Assembly: GCA_016786565.1 (NCBI GenBank)
Contig: JAEUVY010000067.1
Coordinates: 1-64,000 of the forward strand
Direction of reading: 5' to 3'
DNA length: 64,000 bases
DNA from: Flavipsychrobacter sp.
Lineage (GTDB): Bacteria; Bacteroidota; Bacteroidia; Chitinophagales; Chitinophagaceae
Shown here piece after piece: positions 25,312 to 33,217 of this stretch (its first letter is position 1; the number at the start of each line of letters is the position of its first letter). Made by a program: the position numbers and the translations under genes. The notes below the pieces were generated by a model. That model had not been told where the DNA came from, searched no databases, and worked only from the letters and a program-made list of their open reading frames with translations.

Positions 25312-25381
25312 TATAACTCGCCAAAAGTGGGGTAGAAAAGGTAGTTTTGGCGAGATATAAATTATTGTAATGACCTGAAAA
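25312..25381. repeat. Right copy of the 70-bp direct repeat, overlapping the ispE 3' end
   Basis: This matches 23755-23824 at about 63 of 70 positions, with the same inverted repeat (TCGCCAAAA 25318-25326, TTTTGGCGA 25345-25353). Its last 20 bases encode the C-terminal residues and stop codon of ispE. Confidence 0.88.
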
Positions 25382-26165
25382 TACCGTAAACAGCCGATCC
25401 CGTGCCGCTCATAGAGGCATATAGCGCGCCTTCGTCGTACAGTTTCTTTTTCACCTCGGCCAGTTGCGGATGTATGGGGAAAACTGTTTGTTCAAAGTCG
25501 TTGCTGATGTGGTGCTTCCATTCTGAGACAGGCAGGTTGGCAATGGCCCGGAGATCGAAAGGTGCAGGCCTTGGTGTGATCTTAGAGAATGCATCGCGGG
25601 TGGATACATGAATGCCGGGGCAAATGACCCGTACCTCATAGTTGTCGAGCGAGAGCGCAACCGGTGACATTTTTTCACCACGGCCTGTAGCGAACTGAGG
25701 TGTATTGTAGATGAAGAACGGACAATCGGAACCGAGCTGCAATGCGAATGCTGCAAGTTGTTCCTGCGTGCATTGCAGAGAGAACATGTCGTTGAGGATG
25801 CGCAACATCCATGCTCCGTTTGATGAGCCACCACCCAGACCGGCACCCATAAGGATAACCTTGTGCAGGTATATATCTATTGGGGGTATCTTTCCCGGGT
25901 AGGCATCGTTCAGCAATTGGTATGCTTTCCACACAAGATTACTGTTGGTATCGCCCTGAACCGGCAGGCCGCTGAGATGCATTTGTGACGCAGTGTTTGA
26001 TGGCACAACTTCAAGTACATCGTGCAGGACACGCTGATAAGGCGCAGCAACCGATAGATTGTCTGAAACAGGGAAAAAAACAGTTTCAAGATCATGGTAA
26101 CCGTCGGCACGTTTGGCGGTGACGAACAGTCCGAGGTTGATCTTACAATTTGGGAAGCAAATCAT
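25362..26165 (-). CDS. ispE: 4-diphosphocytidyl-2-C-methyl-D-erythritol kinase
   Basis: IspE phosphorylates CDP-methylerythritol in the non-mevalonate isoprenoid pathway. The 267-residue product is of usual length. The N-terminus PNCKINLGL (residues 6-14) and GYHDLETVFFP (22-32) bind the substrate; the GHMP-kinase phosphate loop is GAGLGGGSS at 107-115; and the catalytic Asp is D147 in LGSDCPFF. The last motif GTGSAVYGIF ends the normal family protein; the extra RSLQ tail is encoded by the 70-bp repeat shared with the ATPase gene. The ATG at 26165 is chosen because upstream codons run into the promoter region shared with the divergent ABC gene. Confidence 0.94.
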   Translation of the reverse strand: MICFPNCKINLGLFVTAKRADGYHDLETVFFPVSDNLSVAAPYQRVLHDVLEVVPSNTASQMHLSGLPVQGDTNSNLVWKAYQLLNDAYPGKIPPIDIYLHKVILMGAGLGGGSSNGAWMLRILNDMFSLQCTQEQLAAFALQLGSDCPFFIYNTPQFATGRGEKMSPVALSLDNYEVRVICPGIHVSTRDAFSKITPRPAPFDLRAIANLPVSEWKHHISNDFEQTVFPIHPQLAEVKKKLYDEGALYASMSGTGSAVYGIFRSLQ

Positions 26166-26185
26166 TATGAGGGTGAAATTATGCG

Positions 26186-26193
26186 TATTTTTG
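26186..26193 (+). promoter_or_regulatory. -7 box (TATTTTTG) of the ABC ATPase gene
   Basis: TATTTTTG is an exact match and ends 30 bases before the ATG at 26224. It lies in the 58-base gap divergent from ispE. Confidence 0.5.
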
Positions 26194-26223
26194 AAATTAA
26201 GCGGAGCTAATGTGCCGTGACCG

Positions 26224-26928
26224 ATGAAAGAAGTAATCAGGCTGAACGATATACGCAAGAGTTATTTCATGGGAAAGCAGGAGCTGCAAGTACTGAAGGG
26301 GATATCGTTGCTGATAATGCAGAATGAGTATGTAGCGCTGATGGGGCCATCGGGTTCGGGGAAATCTACATTGATGAACATTCTGGGGTGCCTTGATACC
26401 CCGTCCGGTGGACAGTATATACTTAACGGTAAGGATGTAAGTAATATGCAGGACGACCAACTGGCCGATGTGCGCAATGTGGAGATAGGCTTTGTGTTTC
26501 AACAGTTCAATCTGTTGCCGCGCCTGACCGCATGGGAGAATGTAGCGTTGCCGCTTATTTATTCGGGTGCATCGCGCAAGGAGCGCGAAGAGCGTGCGCG
26601 GGCCATGCTGGATAAAGTGGGACTGAGTGAGCGCGCGCACCACAAGCCCAATGAACTATCGGGCGGACAGAGCCAGCGTGTGGCTATTGCCAGGGCGCTG
26701 ATCAATAATCCATCCATATTGCTGGCCGATGAACCGACGGGTAATCTGGACACAAGAACATCGGTCGAGATCATGGAATTGTTCGGCGACATACATAGCC
26801 ATGGGAACACGGTCATACTGGTGACCCACGAAGAAGATATTGCTAACTATACACAACGAGTAGTGAGGATAAGGGACGGCGTTGTGGAGACAGACATCAG
26901 AAAAAATAAGCAGGCGGTACAGGCTTGA
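26224..26928 (+). CDS. ABC transporter ATP-binding protein (LolD/MacB-like)
   Basis: A 234-residue stand-alone ATPase subunit. Walker [10 protein letters not shown] is at residues 41-49, the Q-loop in [12 protein letters not shown] near 91, signature LSGGQ at 145-149 and Walker B ILLADE at 165-170, followed by PTGNLDT, which is typical of the LolD/MacB/FtsE branch. These ATPases drive lipoprotein release, macrolide export or extracytoplasmic mechanotransmission with a separate permease. No permease gene is adjacent; the next gene overlaps by four bases at most and codes for a cobalamin enzyme. The partner must be encoded elsewhere. Confidence 0.93.
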   Translation: MKEVIRLNDIRKSYFMGKQELQVLKGISLLIMQNEYVALMGPSGSGKSTLMNILGCLDTPSGGQYILNGKDVSNMQDDQLADVRNVEIGFVFQQFNLLPRLTAWENVALPLIYSGASRKEREERARAMLDKVGLSERAHHKPNELSGGQSQRVAIARALINNPSILLADEPTGNLDTRTSVEIMELFGDIHSHGNTVILVTHEEDIANYTQRVVRIRDGVVETDIRKNKQAVQA

Positions 26929-26954
26929 TCTTCAGACAAATAAAACAAAAAGCA

Positions 26955-27512
26955 GTGTTCAGGATATACACAAAGACAGGAGACAAGGGAGGCACGAGCC
27001 TCATAGGCGGTGTGCGTGTGCCGAAGAGCCACATAAGGATAGAAAGCTATGGTACTGTGGACGAATTGAACTCGTACATAGGTATGGTAAACGACATGGC
27101 CGGCAATGAAAAGATAAGCGAATGGCTGCGTGAGATACAGGACCGTTTATTCACTGTAGGTTCGGTATTGGCAACGGACCCGGGGAAAGAGGTAAAGATG
27201 AAACTGCCAGACCTGCATGATGCCGACGTAACTTGGCTGGAACAGCAGATCGATAGCATGAATGAAGTGCTGCCGGAAATGCGCTCGTTTATATTGCCGG
27301 GCGGAAATCTGGCATCGTCAACCTGTCACGTGGCGCGTTGTGTGTGCCGCAGAGCAGAACGCATTTGTGTGGCTATGCAGGAACAGAACGAGGAGATACC
27401 ACCAATAGTGCTGCAATATCTGAACCGTTTGTCGGACTTCCTTTTTGTTTTATCGCGCTACATCAGCCACATCAATAATGCCGGCGAAATACCGTGGCGC
27501 GCACGGGTATAA
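26955..27512 (+). CDS. Cob(I)alamin adenosyltransferase, PduO type
   Basis: This enzyme transfers the adenosyl group of ATP to cob(I)alamin, making the coenzyme B12 needed by mutases. The product is 186 residues from a GTG at 26955, which gives the family's usual N-terminus FRIYTKTGDKGGTSL; a TTG at 26925 overlapping the ABC gene stop would add ten residues. Other motifs are SYGTVDELNSYIG (near residue 40), FILPGGNLASSTCHVARCVCRRAER (ATP-binding, with the conserved RxxxRRAER pattern) and LNRLSDFLFVLSR. It lies next to the cobalamin-binding mutase subunit gene, a convergent neighbour, which supports a local B12 function. Confidence 0.92.
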   Translation: MFRIYTKTGDKGGTSLIGGVRVPKSHIRIESYGTVDELNSYIGMVNDMAGNEKISEWLREIQDRLFTVGSVLATDPGKEVKMKLPDLHDADVTWLEQQIDSMNEVLPEMRSFILPGGNLASSTCHVARCVCRRAERICVAMQEQNEEIPPIVLQYLNRLSDFLFVLSRYISHINNAGEIPWRARV

Positions 27513-27573
27513 CGCAAAGCATACTATAGATAACTGCTTAGATCAGACTGTATCCGGTTGCTTACGCGCCGGA

Positions 27574-28545
27574 TCAGAACTGTTTTGGCTGCCACCAGAT
27601 GCGGTTTCTTGATGGAACCTTGTAAGAGAAAGTGATGGTGAACGTTGAGTAACCATCGTTGTTTCCCGGATTGCCGCGCAAAGAGCCCGGTTTGTTGGAC
27701 AAGGAATTGTTGTAGTAAGGCGTTTTATCGGCAACCTGAATTGCTGTTGCCGCTTCTTTAGGACCAAGATTCTGGTTGAACTCGAACGCGCTTACATACT
27801 TGCCGCTAACACCGTCCAGATAGTCGAACATGGTCATGCGGTACATGTATTCGATGCCGAGGTTCAGGTGATCGCCCAGATCCCAACGGTAGCCGAACGC
27901 AAGTGGAATTGCAGGCTGCCAGCGAGAGTTCTTTTTAGGATAAGAACCGCCTTCCCAGCCTTGTCCTTCAAGAGAAAGATCGTAGGTCTTCACCCATGTT
28001 GGGCTTTTGCCAACGGTACTATATGGCGTGTAATGGAACACAGCAAGACCAGCAGCCAGGTATGGCTGGCGGCGTTTGTATGCTTTACCACGCAGGTTGA
28101 AGCGGCGCGGAGTGTATTCGAACATTGCAGATGCCTCTATAACGATAGCTTTCGCGTTCTGCGCTCGCAGGTAGCGCTGAACGTAGTCTTTTCCTTCCAG
28201 CAGGTTCTTGCCTTTTACACCATCGTAGTTCCATTCGTCTGTGGCGTACAGACTACCGAAATTGAGCTGGAAACGGGTAGCGAAGCTCGGGTGGAATGAG
28301 TACCGGCCGAACAGGCCTCCCATCATGGAAACTTTGTCGAAATACTTGCTGTTGGTATAGTGATCGATAGGACCTTTTGTGCCCACATCTCCCCACATAT
28401 CAGTCTTACCAATGTTGGTACCGATAGACCAGCCATCGGGTTCGATGTATACGCGAGACGGCCTGAATTTTTGCGCTGTAGCGGGAATACTCATAACTAC
28501 CGCAACGCATAGTACCGATAAAAGACGGATAACCTTAGCCTGCAT
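27574..28545 (-). CDS. Exported outer-membrane beta-barrel-like protein
   Basis: A 323-residue protein with a signal peptide (MQAKVIRLLSVLCVAVVMSIPATAQ). The remainder alternates polar and aromatic residues as in outer-membrane barrels (GGLFGRYSFHPSFATRFQLNFG, then ASAMFEYTPRRFN, then GIEYMYRMTMFDYLDGV), and the C-terminus YSTFTITFSYKV is strand-like although the last residue region (WWQPKQF) ends in Phe. It resembles the uncharacterised porin-like (DUF6089-type) proteins of Bacteroidota. It is the last gene of an operon with a B12-binding subunit and an enoyl-CoA hydratase. No substrate is predicted. Confidence 0.82.
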   Translation of the reverse strand: MQAKVIRLLSVLCVAVVMSIPATAQKFRPSRVYIEPDGWSIGTNIGKTDMWGDVGTKGPIDHYTNSKYFDKVSMMGGLFGRYSFHPSFATRFQLNFGSLYATDEWNYDGVKGKNLLEGKDYVQRYLRAQNAKAIVIEASAMFEYTPRRFNLRGKAYKRRQPYLAAGLAVFHYTPYSTVGKSPTWVKTYDLSLEGQGWEGGSYPKKNSRWQPAIPLAFGYRWDLGDHLNLGIEYMYRMTMFDYLDGVSGKYVSAFEFNQNLGPKEAATAIQVADKTPYYNNSLSNKPGSLRGNPGNNDGYSTFTITFSYKVPSRNRIWWQPKQF

Positions 28546-28577
28546 TTATAGATGATTTTAAAGGTTGAAGATATAAA

Positions 28578-29357
28578 TTATTTTCCTTTAAACACAGGTT
28601 TTCTTTTTTCAAGAAAAGCAGATGTTCCTTCTTTCATATCCTCAGTTGCAAAACACTGTCCGAAGCGCTTGATCTCCTTGTCGAATCCGTGGTGGTCGCC
28701 ATCGGCACATTCATTGACACAGGCAATGATGGCGGCTACCGGCAACGGTGATTTGGTGTGTATCTTCTGGAGTATTTCTTTGGCTTTAGCGAGCAGATCG
28801 GCAGGGGCCACTACGTGGTTCACCAGTCCGGCGGCCTTTGCGTCGTCGGCACCTATCATGTCGGCAGTAAGCAGCATTTCCATAGCTCTTCCCTTGCCCA
28901 CGAGGCGGGTGAGGCGTTGTGTGCCACCATAGCCAGGAATGAGGCCTAAATTAACCTCCGGCTGGCCGAATTTGGCATTTGATGAAGCAATGCGGAAGTG
29001 GCATGCCATTGCCAGCTCGCAACCACCACCCAGCGAGAAGCCATTGACTGCCGCTATGATGGGTTTGGGGCAATTCTCTATCTTATCGAAAACGAGTTCG
29101 CGGCCGCGTTTGGCGATAGCCTCTCCACCATCGGGGCCGATGGACGTGAATTCGCTGATATCGGCACCGGCAACAAACGCTTTTTCGCCCGAGCCTGTGA
29201 TGATAGCAGAACGAATCTCAGGGTTAGTGTACACTTCGTCAAGCGCTTTTCCGAGGTCGTCTACCACATCGCGGTTGAGCGCGTTCATTTTGTCGGGGCG
29301 GTTGATCGTGATAATGAGCGTACCGTTCTCGAGCTCTGTAAGTATAGTGTTGTACAT
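28578..29357 (-). CDS. Enoyl-CoA hydratase/isomerase family protein
   Basis: A 259-residue crotonase-fold enzyme acting on acyl-CoA thioesters, most simply hydrating 2-enoyl-CoA to 3-hydroxyacyl-CoA in fatty or branched-chain acid breakdown. The oxyanion-hole segments are AFVAGADISEF near residue 61 and VNGFSLGGGCELAMACHFRIA near 104-124. The catalytic glutamates are expected in KFGQPEVNLGLIPGYGGTQRL (about 131-151), where the first Glu is seen. Length and motifs are those of short-chain hydratases. It starts 19 bases after the B12-binding gene on the same strand, which suggests a joint acyl-CoA pathway. Confidence 0.93.
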   Translation of the reverse strand: MYNTILTELENGTLIITINRPDKMNALNRDVVDDLGKALDEVYTNPEIRSAIITGSGEKAFVAGADISEFTSIGPDGGEAIAKRGRELVFDKIENCPKPIIAAVNGFSLGGGCELAMACHFRIASSNAKFGQPEVNLGLIPGYGGTQRLTRLVGKGRAMEMLLTADMIGADDAKAAGLVNHVVAPADLLAKAKEILQKIHTKSPLPVAAIIACVNECADGDHHGFDKEIKRFGQCFATEDMKEGTSAFLEKRKPVFKGK

Positions 29358-29376
29358 CTTTATGGATGTTGAATGT

Positions 29377-29802
29377 TTATAATAGTTCTTTTCTGTGTTC
29401 TGATACCCAGTTGTTTATATATGCTGCGATATCTACTGTAGATGTGCCCGGAGGGAAAAGATCGCCAACGCCCATTTCTTTGAGCTGCTTCATGTCCTCA
29501 TCGGGGATGATACCACCACCCGTAAGCAGAACATTGTTGAGGCCCTTTTCTTTCATGAGCTGCATGACACGCGGGAATACCGTCATGTGGGCGCCGCTGA
29601 GAATGCTGATGCCCAGCGCGTCTACGTCTTCCTGCAAGGCAGTGTTCACAACCATTTCGGGAGTTTGGCGCAGACCTGTATAGATCACTTCCATACCCGC
29701 ATCGCGAAGTGCCGTTGCGATAACTTTTGCGCCGCGGTCGTGGCCATCCAGACCCACTTTGGCAACCAATACCCTTACCGGGCGTTTCCTTTCAGTACTC
29801 AT
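29377..29802 (-). CDS. Stand-alone cobalamin-binding subunit of an acyl-CoA mutase
   Basis: The 141-residue protein is only the C-terminal B12-binding domain of methylmalonyl-CoA-mutase-like enzymes. The lower-ligand motif D-x-H-x-x-G is in LDGHDRG (D19, H21, G24), followed by [13 protein letters not shown] (the S-x-L loop) and LLTGGGIIP (nucleotide-tail pocket). Separate small subunits of this kind occur in isobutyryl-CoA and 2-hydroxyisobutyryl-CoA mutases and in some methylmalonyl-CoA mutases; the catalytic large subunit is not in the window. An enoyl-CoA hydratase follows, and a cobalamin adenosyltransferase is nearby. Confidence 0.9.
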   Translation of the reverse strand: MSTERKRPVRVLVAKVGLDGHDRGAKVIATALRDAGMEVIYTGLRQTPEMVVNTALQEDVDALGISILSGAHMTVFPRVMQLMKEKGLNNVLLTGGGIIPDEDMKQLKEMGVGDLFPPGTSTVDIAAYINNWVSEHRKELL

Positions 29803-29820
29803 TGAGCTTAATTAGGGTTG

Positions 29821-29828
29821 TAAAAGTA
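29821..29828 (-). promoter_or_regulatory. -7-like box (TACTTTTA) of the B12-subunit operon
   Basis: The minus strand reads TACTTTTA, one base off TAnnTTTG, 18 bases before the ATG at 29802. Confidence 0.35.
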
Positions 29829-29870
29829 ATGATTTATGGCTGTTTTGCGTAGCTACGCAGGCTGAAAATA

Positions 29871-29900
29871 CAAAGCCCCCGATAATGACCGGGGGCTTTG
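29871..29900 (-). terminator. Strong terminator of the ATP synthase operon
   Basis: An 11-bp perfect stem, CAAAGCCCCCG with CGGGGGCTTTG, closes an 8-base loop. On the minus strand it is followed by a T-rich stretch. It stands 18 bases after the atpA stop, so atpA is the last gene of the operon. Confidence 0.88.
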
Positions 29901-29918
29901 TGTATGTGTGTAAAATGA

Positions 29919-31499
29919 TTAGTTCTTGAACTGAGGAATGAGGTCCTGAGCCAGTTTCACCAGTTTGGCGATACCATCTTCAGGCAGGTTTCCTTTCTTG
30001 AACTCTTTCAGAACGTCTGAGTGCTTCAGTTCCATCTGCTGCAGGAACATTTCTTCGAATGCGCGAACATTCTTTACAGGAACCTCGCGGATGAGGTTGT
30101 TTGTACCCAGGTAGATGATAGCAACCTGCTTCTCTACTGAATATGGGTTGAACTGAGCCTGTTTCAGGATCTCCACGTTACGGCTACCCTTGTCGATTAC
30201 GTTCTTGGTAGCAGCATCGAGGTCACCACCGAATTTAGAGAACGCTTCCATCTCGCGGTAGAGGGCCTGGTCAAGTTTCAGGGTACCTGCTACTTTCTTC
30301 ATGGATTTGATCTGCGCGTTACCACCCACGCGGCTCACAGAGATACCCACGTTGATGGCCGGACGGATACCGGCGTTGAAGAGGTTTGATTCGAGGAATA
30401 TCTGACCATCGGTGATCGAGATCACGTTTGTCGGGATATATGCCGATACGTCACCTGCCTGAGTTTCGATGATAGGAAGAGCGGTAAGAGAACCACCACC
30501 TTTCACGAGGTGCTTAATGCTTTCAGGAAGATCGTTCATTTTGCTGGCAACGTCGTCGTTGGCGATCACCTTGGCAGCACGCTCGAGGAGACGGCTATGG
30601 AGGTAGAATACGTCACCAGGGTATGCTTCACGTCCCGGAGGGCGGCGAAGCAGCAGAGACACCTCACGGTAAGCCACCGCCTGCTTAGAAAGGTCATCAT
30701 AGATAACCAGTGCCGGACGGCCTGTATCGCGGAAGTACTCGCCGATAGCGGCACCTGCGAACGGAGCGTAGAACTGAAGTGGAGCAGGATCAGAAGCAGA
30801 AGCCGCAACTATGGTAGTGTAAGCCATTGCGCCGTTGTCTTCGAGCGTCTTCATCACACCTGCAACTGTAGATGCTTTCTGTCCGATAGCTACGTAGATA
30901 CAGTAAACAGGCTTGCCTGCAGCATGGAATTCTTTCTGGTTGATGATGGTGTCGATACAGATGGCAGTTTTACCTGTCTGACGGTCACCGATCACGAGCT
31001 CACGCTGACCACGACCGATAGGGATCATGGCGTCGATAGCCTTGATACCTGTCTGCAGTGGTTCTTTAACCGGCTCGCGGTAGATAACGCCCGGAGCTTT
31101 ACGCTCGAGTGGCATTTCATACAGTTCGCTTGATATAGGTCCTTTGCCATCGATAGGTTCACCGAGTGTGTTCACAACGCGGCCCACCATACCGTCGCCT
31201 ACTTTGATAGATGCGATCTTGTTGGTGCGGCGCACTTTGTCGCCTTCGCGGATGCCTTTGTATTCACCCATGAGTACGACACCCACGTTGTCTTCCTCAA
31301 GGTTGAGGGCGATAGCTTTAACGCCGTTCGAGAACTCAACAAGTTCACCCTGACGTACGCCTGTGAGGCCATACACGCGGGCGATACCGTCGCCTATCTG
31401 CAATACGGTACCTACTTCTTCAAGGCTGGCGCCACCGTCTACCTGGGCCAGTTGCTGGCGTAAGATCGCCGATATTTCATCCGGTTTGATATCAACCAT
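29919..31499 (-). CDS. atpA: ATP synthase F1 subunit alpha
   Basis: The alpha subunit forms the non-catalytic nucleotide sites of the F1 head. The 526-residue product has the N-terminal beta-barrel ([25 protein letters not shown]), the P-loop GDRQTGKT in [20 protein letters not shown] near residue 170, [16 protein letters not shown], the alpha signature region with [14 protein letters not shown] near 380, and the C-terminal helical domain ([13 protein letters not shown]). The start ATG at 31499 gives the usual [17 protein letters not shown]. It is the last gene of the cluster and is followed by a strong terminator; the gamma subunit gene that often follows it is missing here. Confidence 0.97.
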   Translation of the reverse strand: MVDIKPDEISAILRQQLAQVDGGASLEEVGTVLQIGDGIARVYGLTGVRQGELVEFSNGVKAIALNLEEDNVGVVLMGEYKGIREGDKVRRTNKIASIKVGDGMVGRVVNTLGEPIDGKGPISSELYEMPLERKAPGVIYREPVKEPLQTGIKAIDAMIPIGRGQRELVIGDRQTGKTAICIDTIINQKEFHAAGKPVYCIYVAIGQKASTVAGVMKTLEDNGAMAYTTIVAASASDPAPLQFYAPFAGAAIGEYFRDTGRPALVIYDDLSKQAVAYREVSLLLRRPPGREAYPGDVFYLHSRLLERAAKVIANDDVASKMNDLPESIKHLVKGGGSLTALPIIETQAGDVSAYIPTNVISITDGQIFLESNLFNAGIRPAINVGISVSRVGGNAQIKSMKKVAGTLKLDQALYREMEAFSKFGGDLDAATKNVIDKGSRNVEILKQAQFNPYSVEKQVAIIYLGTNNLIREVPVKNVRAFEEMFLQQMELKHSDVLKEFKKGNLPEDGIAKLVKLAQDLIPQFKN

Positions 31500-31544
31500 A
31501 TACTAAAGATTCAAAAGTTTAAAAGTATAATTTCTTTATTTACA

Positions 31545-31568
31545 GCAGTCTGTCTTTCGACAGTCTGC
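31545..31568. other. Hairpin in the atpH-atpA junction
   Basis: GCAGTCTGTC (31545-31554) and GACAGTCTGC (31559-31568) form a 10-bp stem with one mismatch around TTTC. It may stabilise or tune the mRNA between the two genes. Confidence 0.6.
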
Positions 31569-31574
31569 ACGTCG

Positions 31575-32138
31575 TTACATTTTTGTTTCGTAAGTGTGGT
31601 CAATGATACGTGACCGTATTTCGTTGAGTTTTTTCTTTACGCTGCTATCGAAAAGTCTGTCGCCCACTTCGAGAACGAAACCACCGATGAGGCTTGAATC
31701 GACAGAAGTCTGCAGATTCATAGTATCGTTCGGCATGTAGGTAGCAACTTTGGCAACAATGCTGCTCTTAACCGCATCGCTTACTGGTGCTGCTGTTGTA
31801 AGCTTAACTGTGCGAATGTTTTTCAGGATGTTGTACTGATCAATGAACGCTTCAGCGATCTCGGGGAGATTCCGTTCGCGTCCTTTGGCAACCAACAGCG
31901 TAATGAAGCCTTTGGAAAGTTCGTTGAGGTTCTGGCTTTTGAGCACAGCAAAGAGGACGGACAATTTCTTGTCGCCTTTCACTACGGGGCTTTCAAGCAT
32001 CAGCGTAAACTCTGGGCTGATCGTGCATACCTGGTGCAGCGTGCGCATGTCGTTTAGTACGGCCTCGAGACTGTTCTTTTCAACAGCGAGGTCCAGTATT
32101 GATTTCGCATAGCGCGACGCAAGACGGGGATTGTGCAT
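31575..32138 (-). CDS. atpH: ATP synthase F1 subunit delta
   Basis: The delta subunit (OSCP homologue) fixes the peripheral stalk to the F1 head. At 187 residues it has the family length. Visible family features are RYAKSILDLAVEKNSLEAV at the N-terminus (helical bundle), the central FITLLVAKGRERNLPEIAEAFIDQYN, and the C-terminal VDSSLIGGFVLEVGDRLFDSSVKKKLNEI, which is the conserved beta-strand segment with IGG and D.S. It lies between atpF and atpA in the usual order, transcribed on the minus strand. Confidence 0.94.
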   Translation of the reverse strand: MHNPRLASRYAKSILDLAVEKNSLEAVLNDMRTLHQVCTISPEFTLMLESPVVKGDKKLSVLFAVLKSQNLNELSKGFITLLVAKGRERNLPEIAEAFIDQYNILKNIRTVKLTTAAPVSDAVKSSIVAKVATYMPNDTMNLQTSVDSSLIGGFVLEVGDRLFDSSVKKKLNEIRSRIIDHTYETKM

Positions 32139-32162
32139 TGTTTATGTTTTATCGTTTTCCTA

Positions 32163-32189
32163 CCCTCCGGCAATGTTGCTGCAGGAGGG
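32163..32189. other. Hairpin in the atpF-atpH junction
   Basis: CCCTCC (32163-32168) pairs with GGAGGG (32184-32189) around a 15-base loop that can itself fold (GCA with TGC). It lies between the atpF stop and the atpH start. Confidence 0.5.
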
Positions 32190-32199
32190 CAAAGAAGTA

Positions 32200-32694
32200 T
32201 TAGTTCAATTTAATGTCTTCAGACAACAGCTGCATGTAAGCTTCCTGGCCTTTTGATGCTGCGAGTTCCTGACGGAGGATCTTACCAGCAACTTCAACTG
32301 CGAGGTTGCCTATTTCGTTCTTCACTTCAGTGAGCGCTGCATTCTTTTGCTGCTGTATCTGAACCTGAGCGTCAGCAATGATCTTGTTGGCTTCGTTCTT
32401 GGCTTGTTCCTTAGCCTCGTTGATCATGCGATCTTTAATTTCTTTAGCTTCTTTCAGCATAGTGCTGCGCTCTTCGCGAGCCTGCGCCATGAGTTTTTCG
32501 TTCTCAGCCTTCATTTGCGCCATTTCAGCTTTTACGTTCTGAGCTGTAGCGATAGAATCGGCGATACCTTTCTCGCGTTCGCTGAGAGAGCTCAGGATAG
32601 GCCCCCATGCAAATTTGCGAAGGATAAGGAAAATAGCGATAAACGCTACGAGTGTCCAGAAGAATAAACCGAGTTCCGGGGTCAGCAGATCCAT
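32200..32694 (-). CDS. atpF: ATP synthase F0 subunit b
   Basis: Subunit b is the peripheral stalk. The 164-residue product has one N-terminal membrane helix (LGLFFWTLVAFIAIFLILRKFAW, about residues 8-30) and then a long charged helix for dimerisation (REKGIADSIATAQNVKAEMAQMKAENEK...EAKEQAKNEANKIIADAQVQIQQQKNAALTEV). The C-terminus VEVAGKILRQEL contacts the delta subunit. Gene order atpE-atpF-atpH fits. A strong hairpin separates it from atpE. Confidence 0.95.
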   Translation of the reverse strand: MDLLTPELGLFFWTLVAFIAIFLILRKFAWGPILSSLSEREKGIADSIATAQNVKAEMAQMKAENEKLMAQAREERSTMLKEAKEIKDRMINEAKEQAKNEANKIIADAQVQIQQQKNAALTEVKNEIGNLAVEVAGKILRQELAASKGQEAYMQLLSEDIKLN

Positions 32695-32786
32695 TTTTTA
32701 TTGAGTTAAATGGTTAAAAAGGTAACCGGCATACATAGCACAAGCGAGGCAGCCGTTTTATTTTGATTAAAGATTTTTGATTTAAA

Positions 32787-32825
32787 ATAACTGCATCCTC
32801 TGCCCTGTGCGTTGGATGCAGTTAT
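32787..32825 (-). other. Strong hairpin in the atpE-atpF junction
   Basis: ATAACTGCATCC (32787-32798) and GGATGCAGTTAT (32814-32825) form a perfect 12-bp stem with a 15-base loop. On the minus strand it directly follows atpE and is followed by TTTTAAATC, so it could act as a partial terminator or as a 3' stabiliser that raises atpE mRNA over the downstream genes. Confidence 0.75.
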
Positions 32826-32843
32826 ATTTTCTTTGGCCGACTA

Positions 32844-33128
<285 letters not shown>

Positions 33129-33217
33129 TTATATATCATTCCTTTCGGAACGTAATCTTTCATTTATTTAAACACTTCTCAACTCTCACCTCCTCATTTT
33201 TGCTACCGGTCACCATA

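Noticed and set aside
27552..27574. Inverted repeat ATCCGG / CCGGAT as a terminator between the convergent adenosyltransferase and barrel genes
   Set aside because: The stem is only six bases with an 11-base loop and there is no U-run on either strand.
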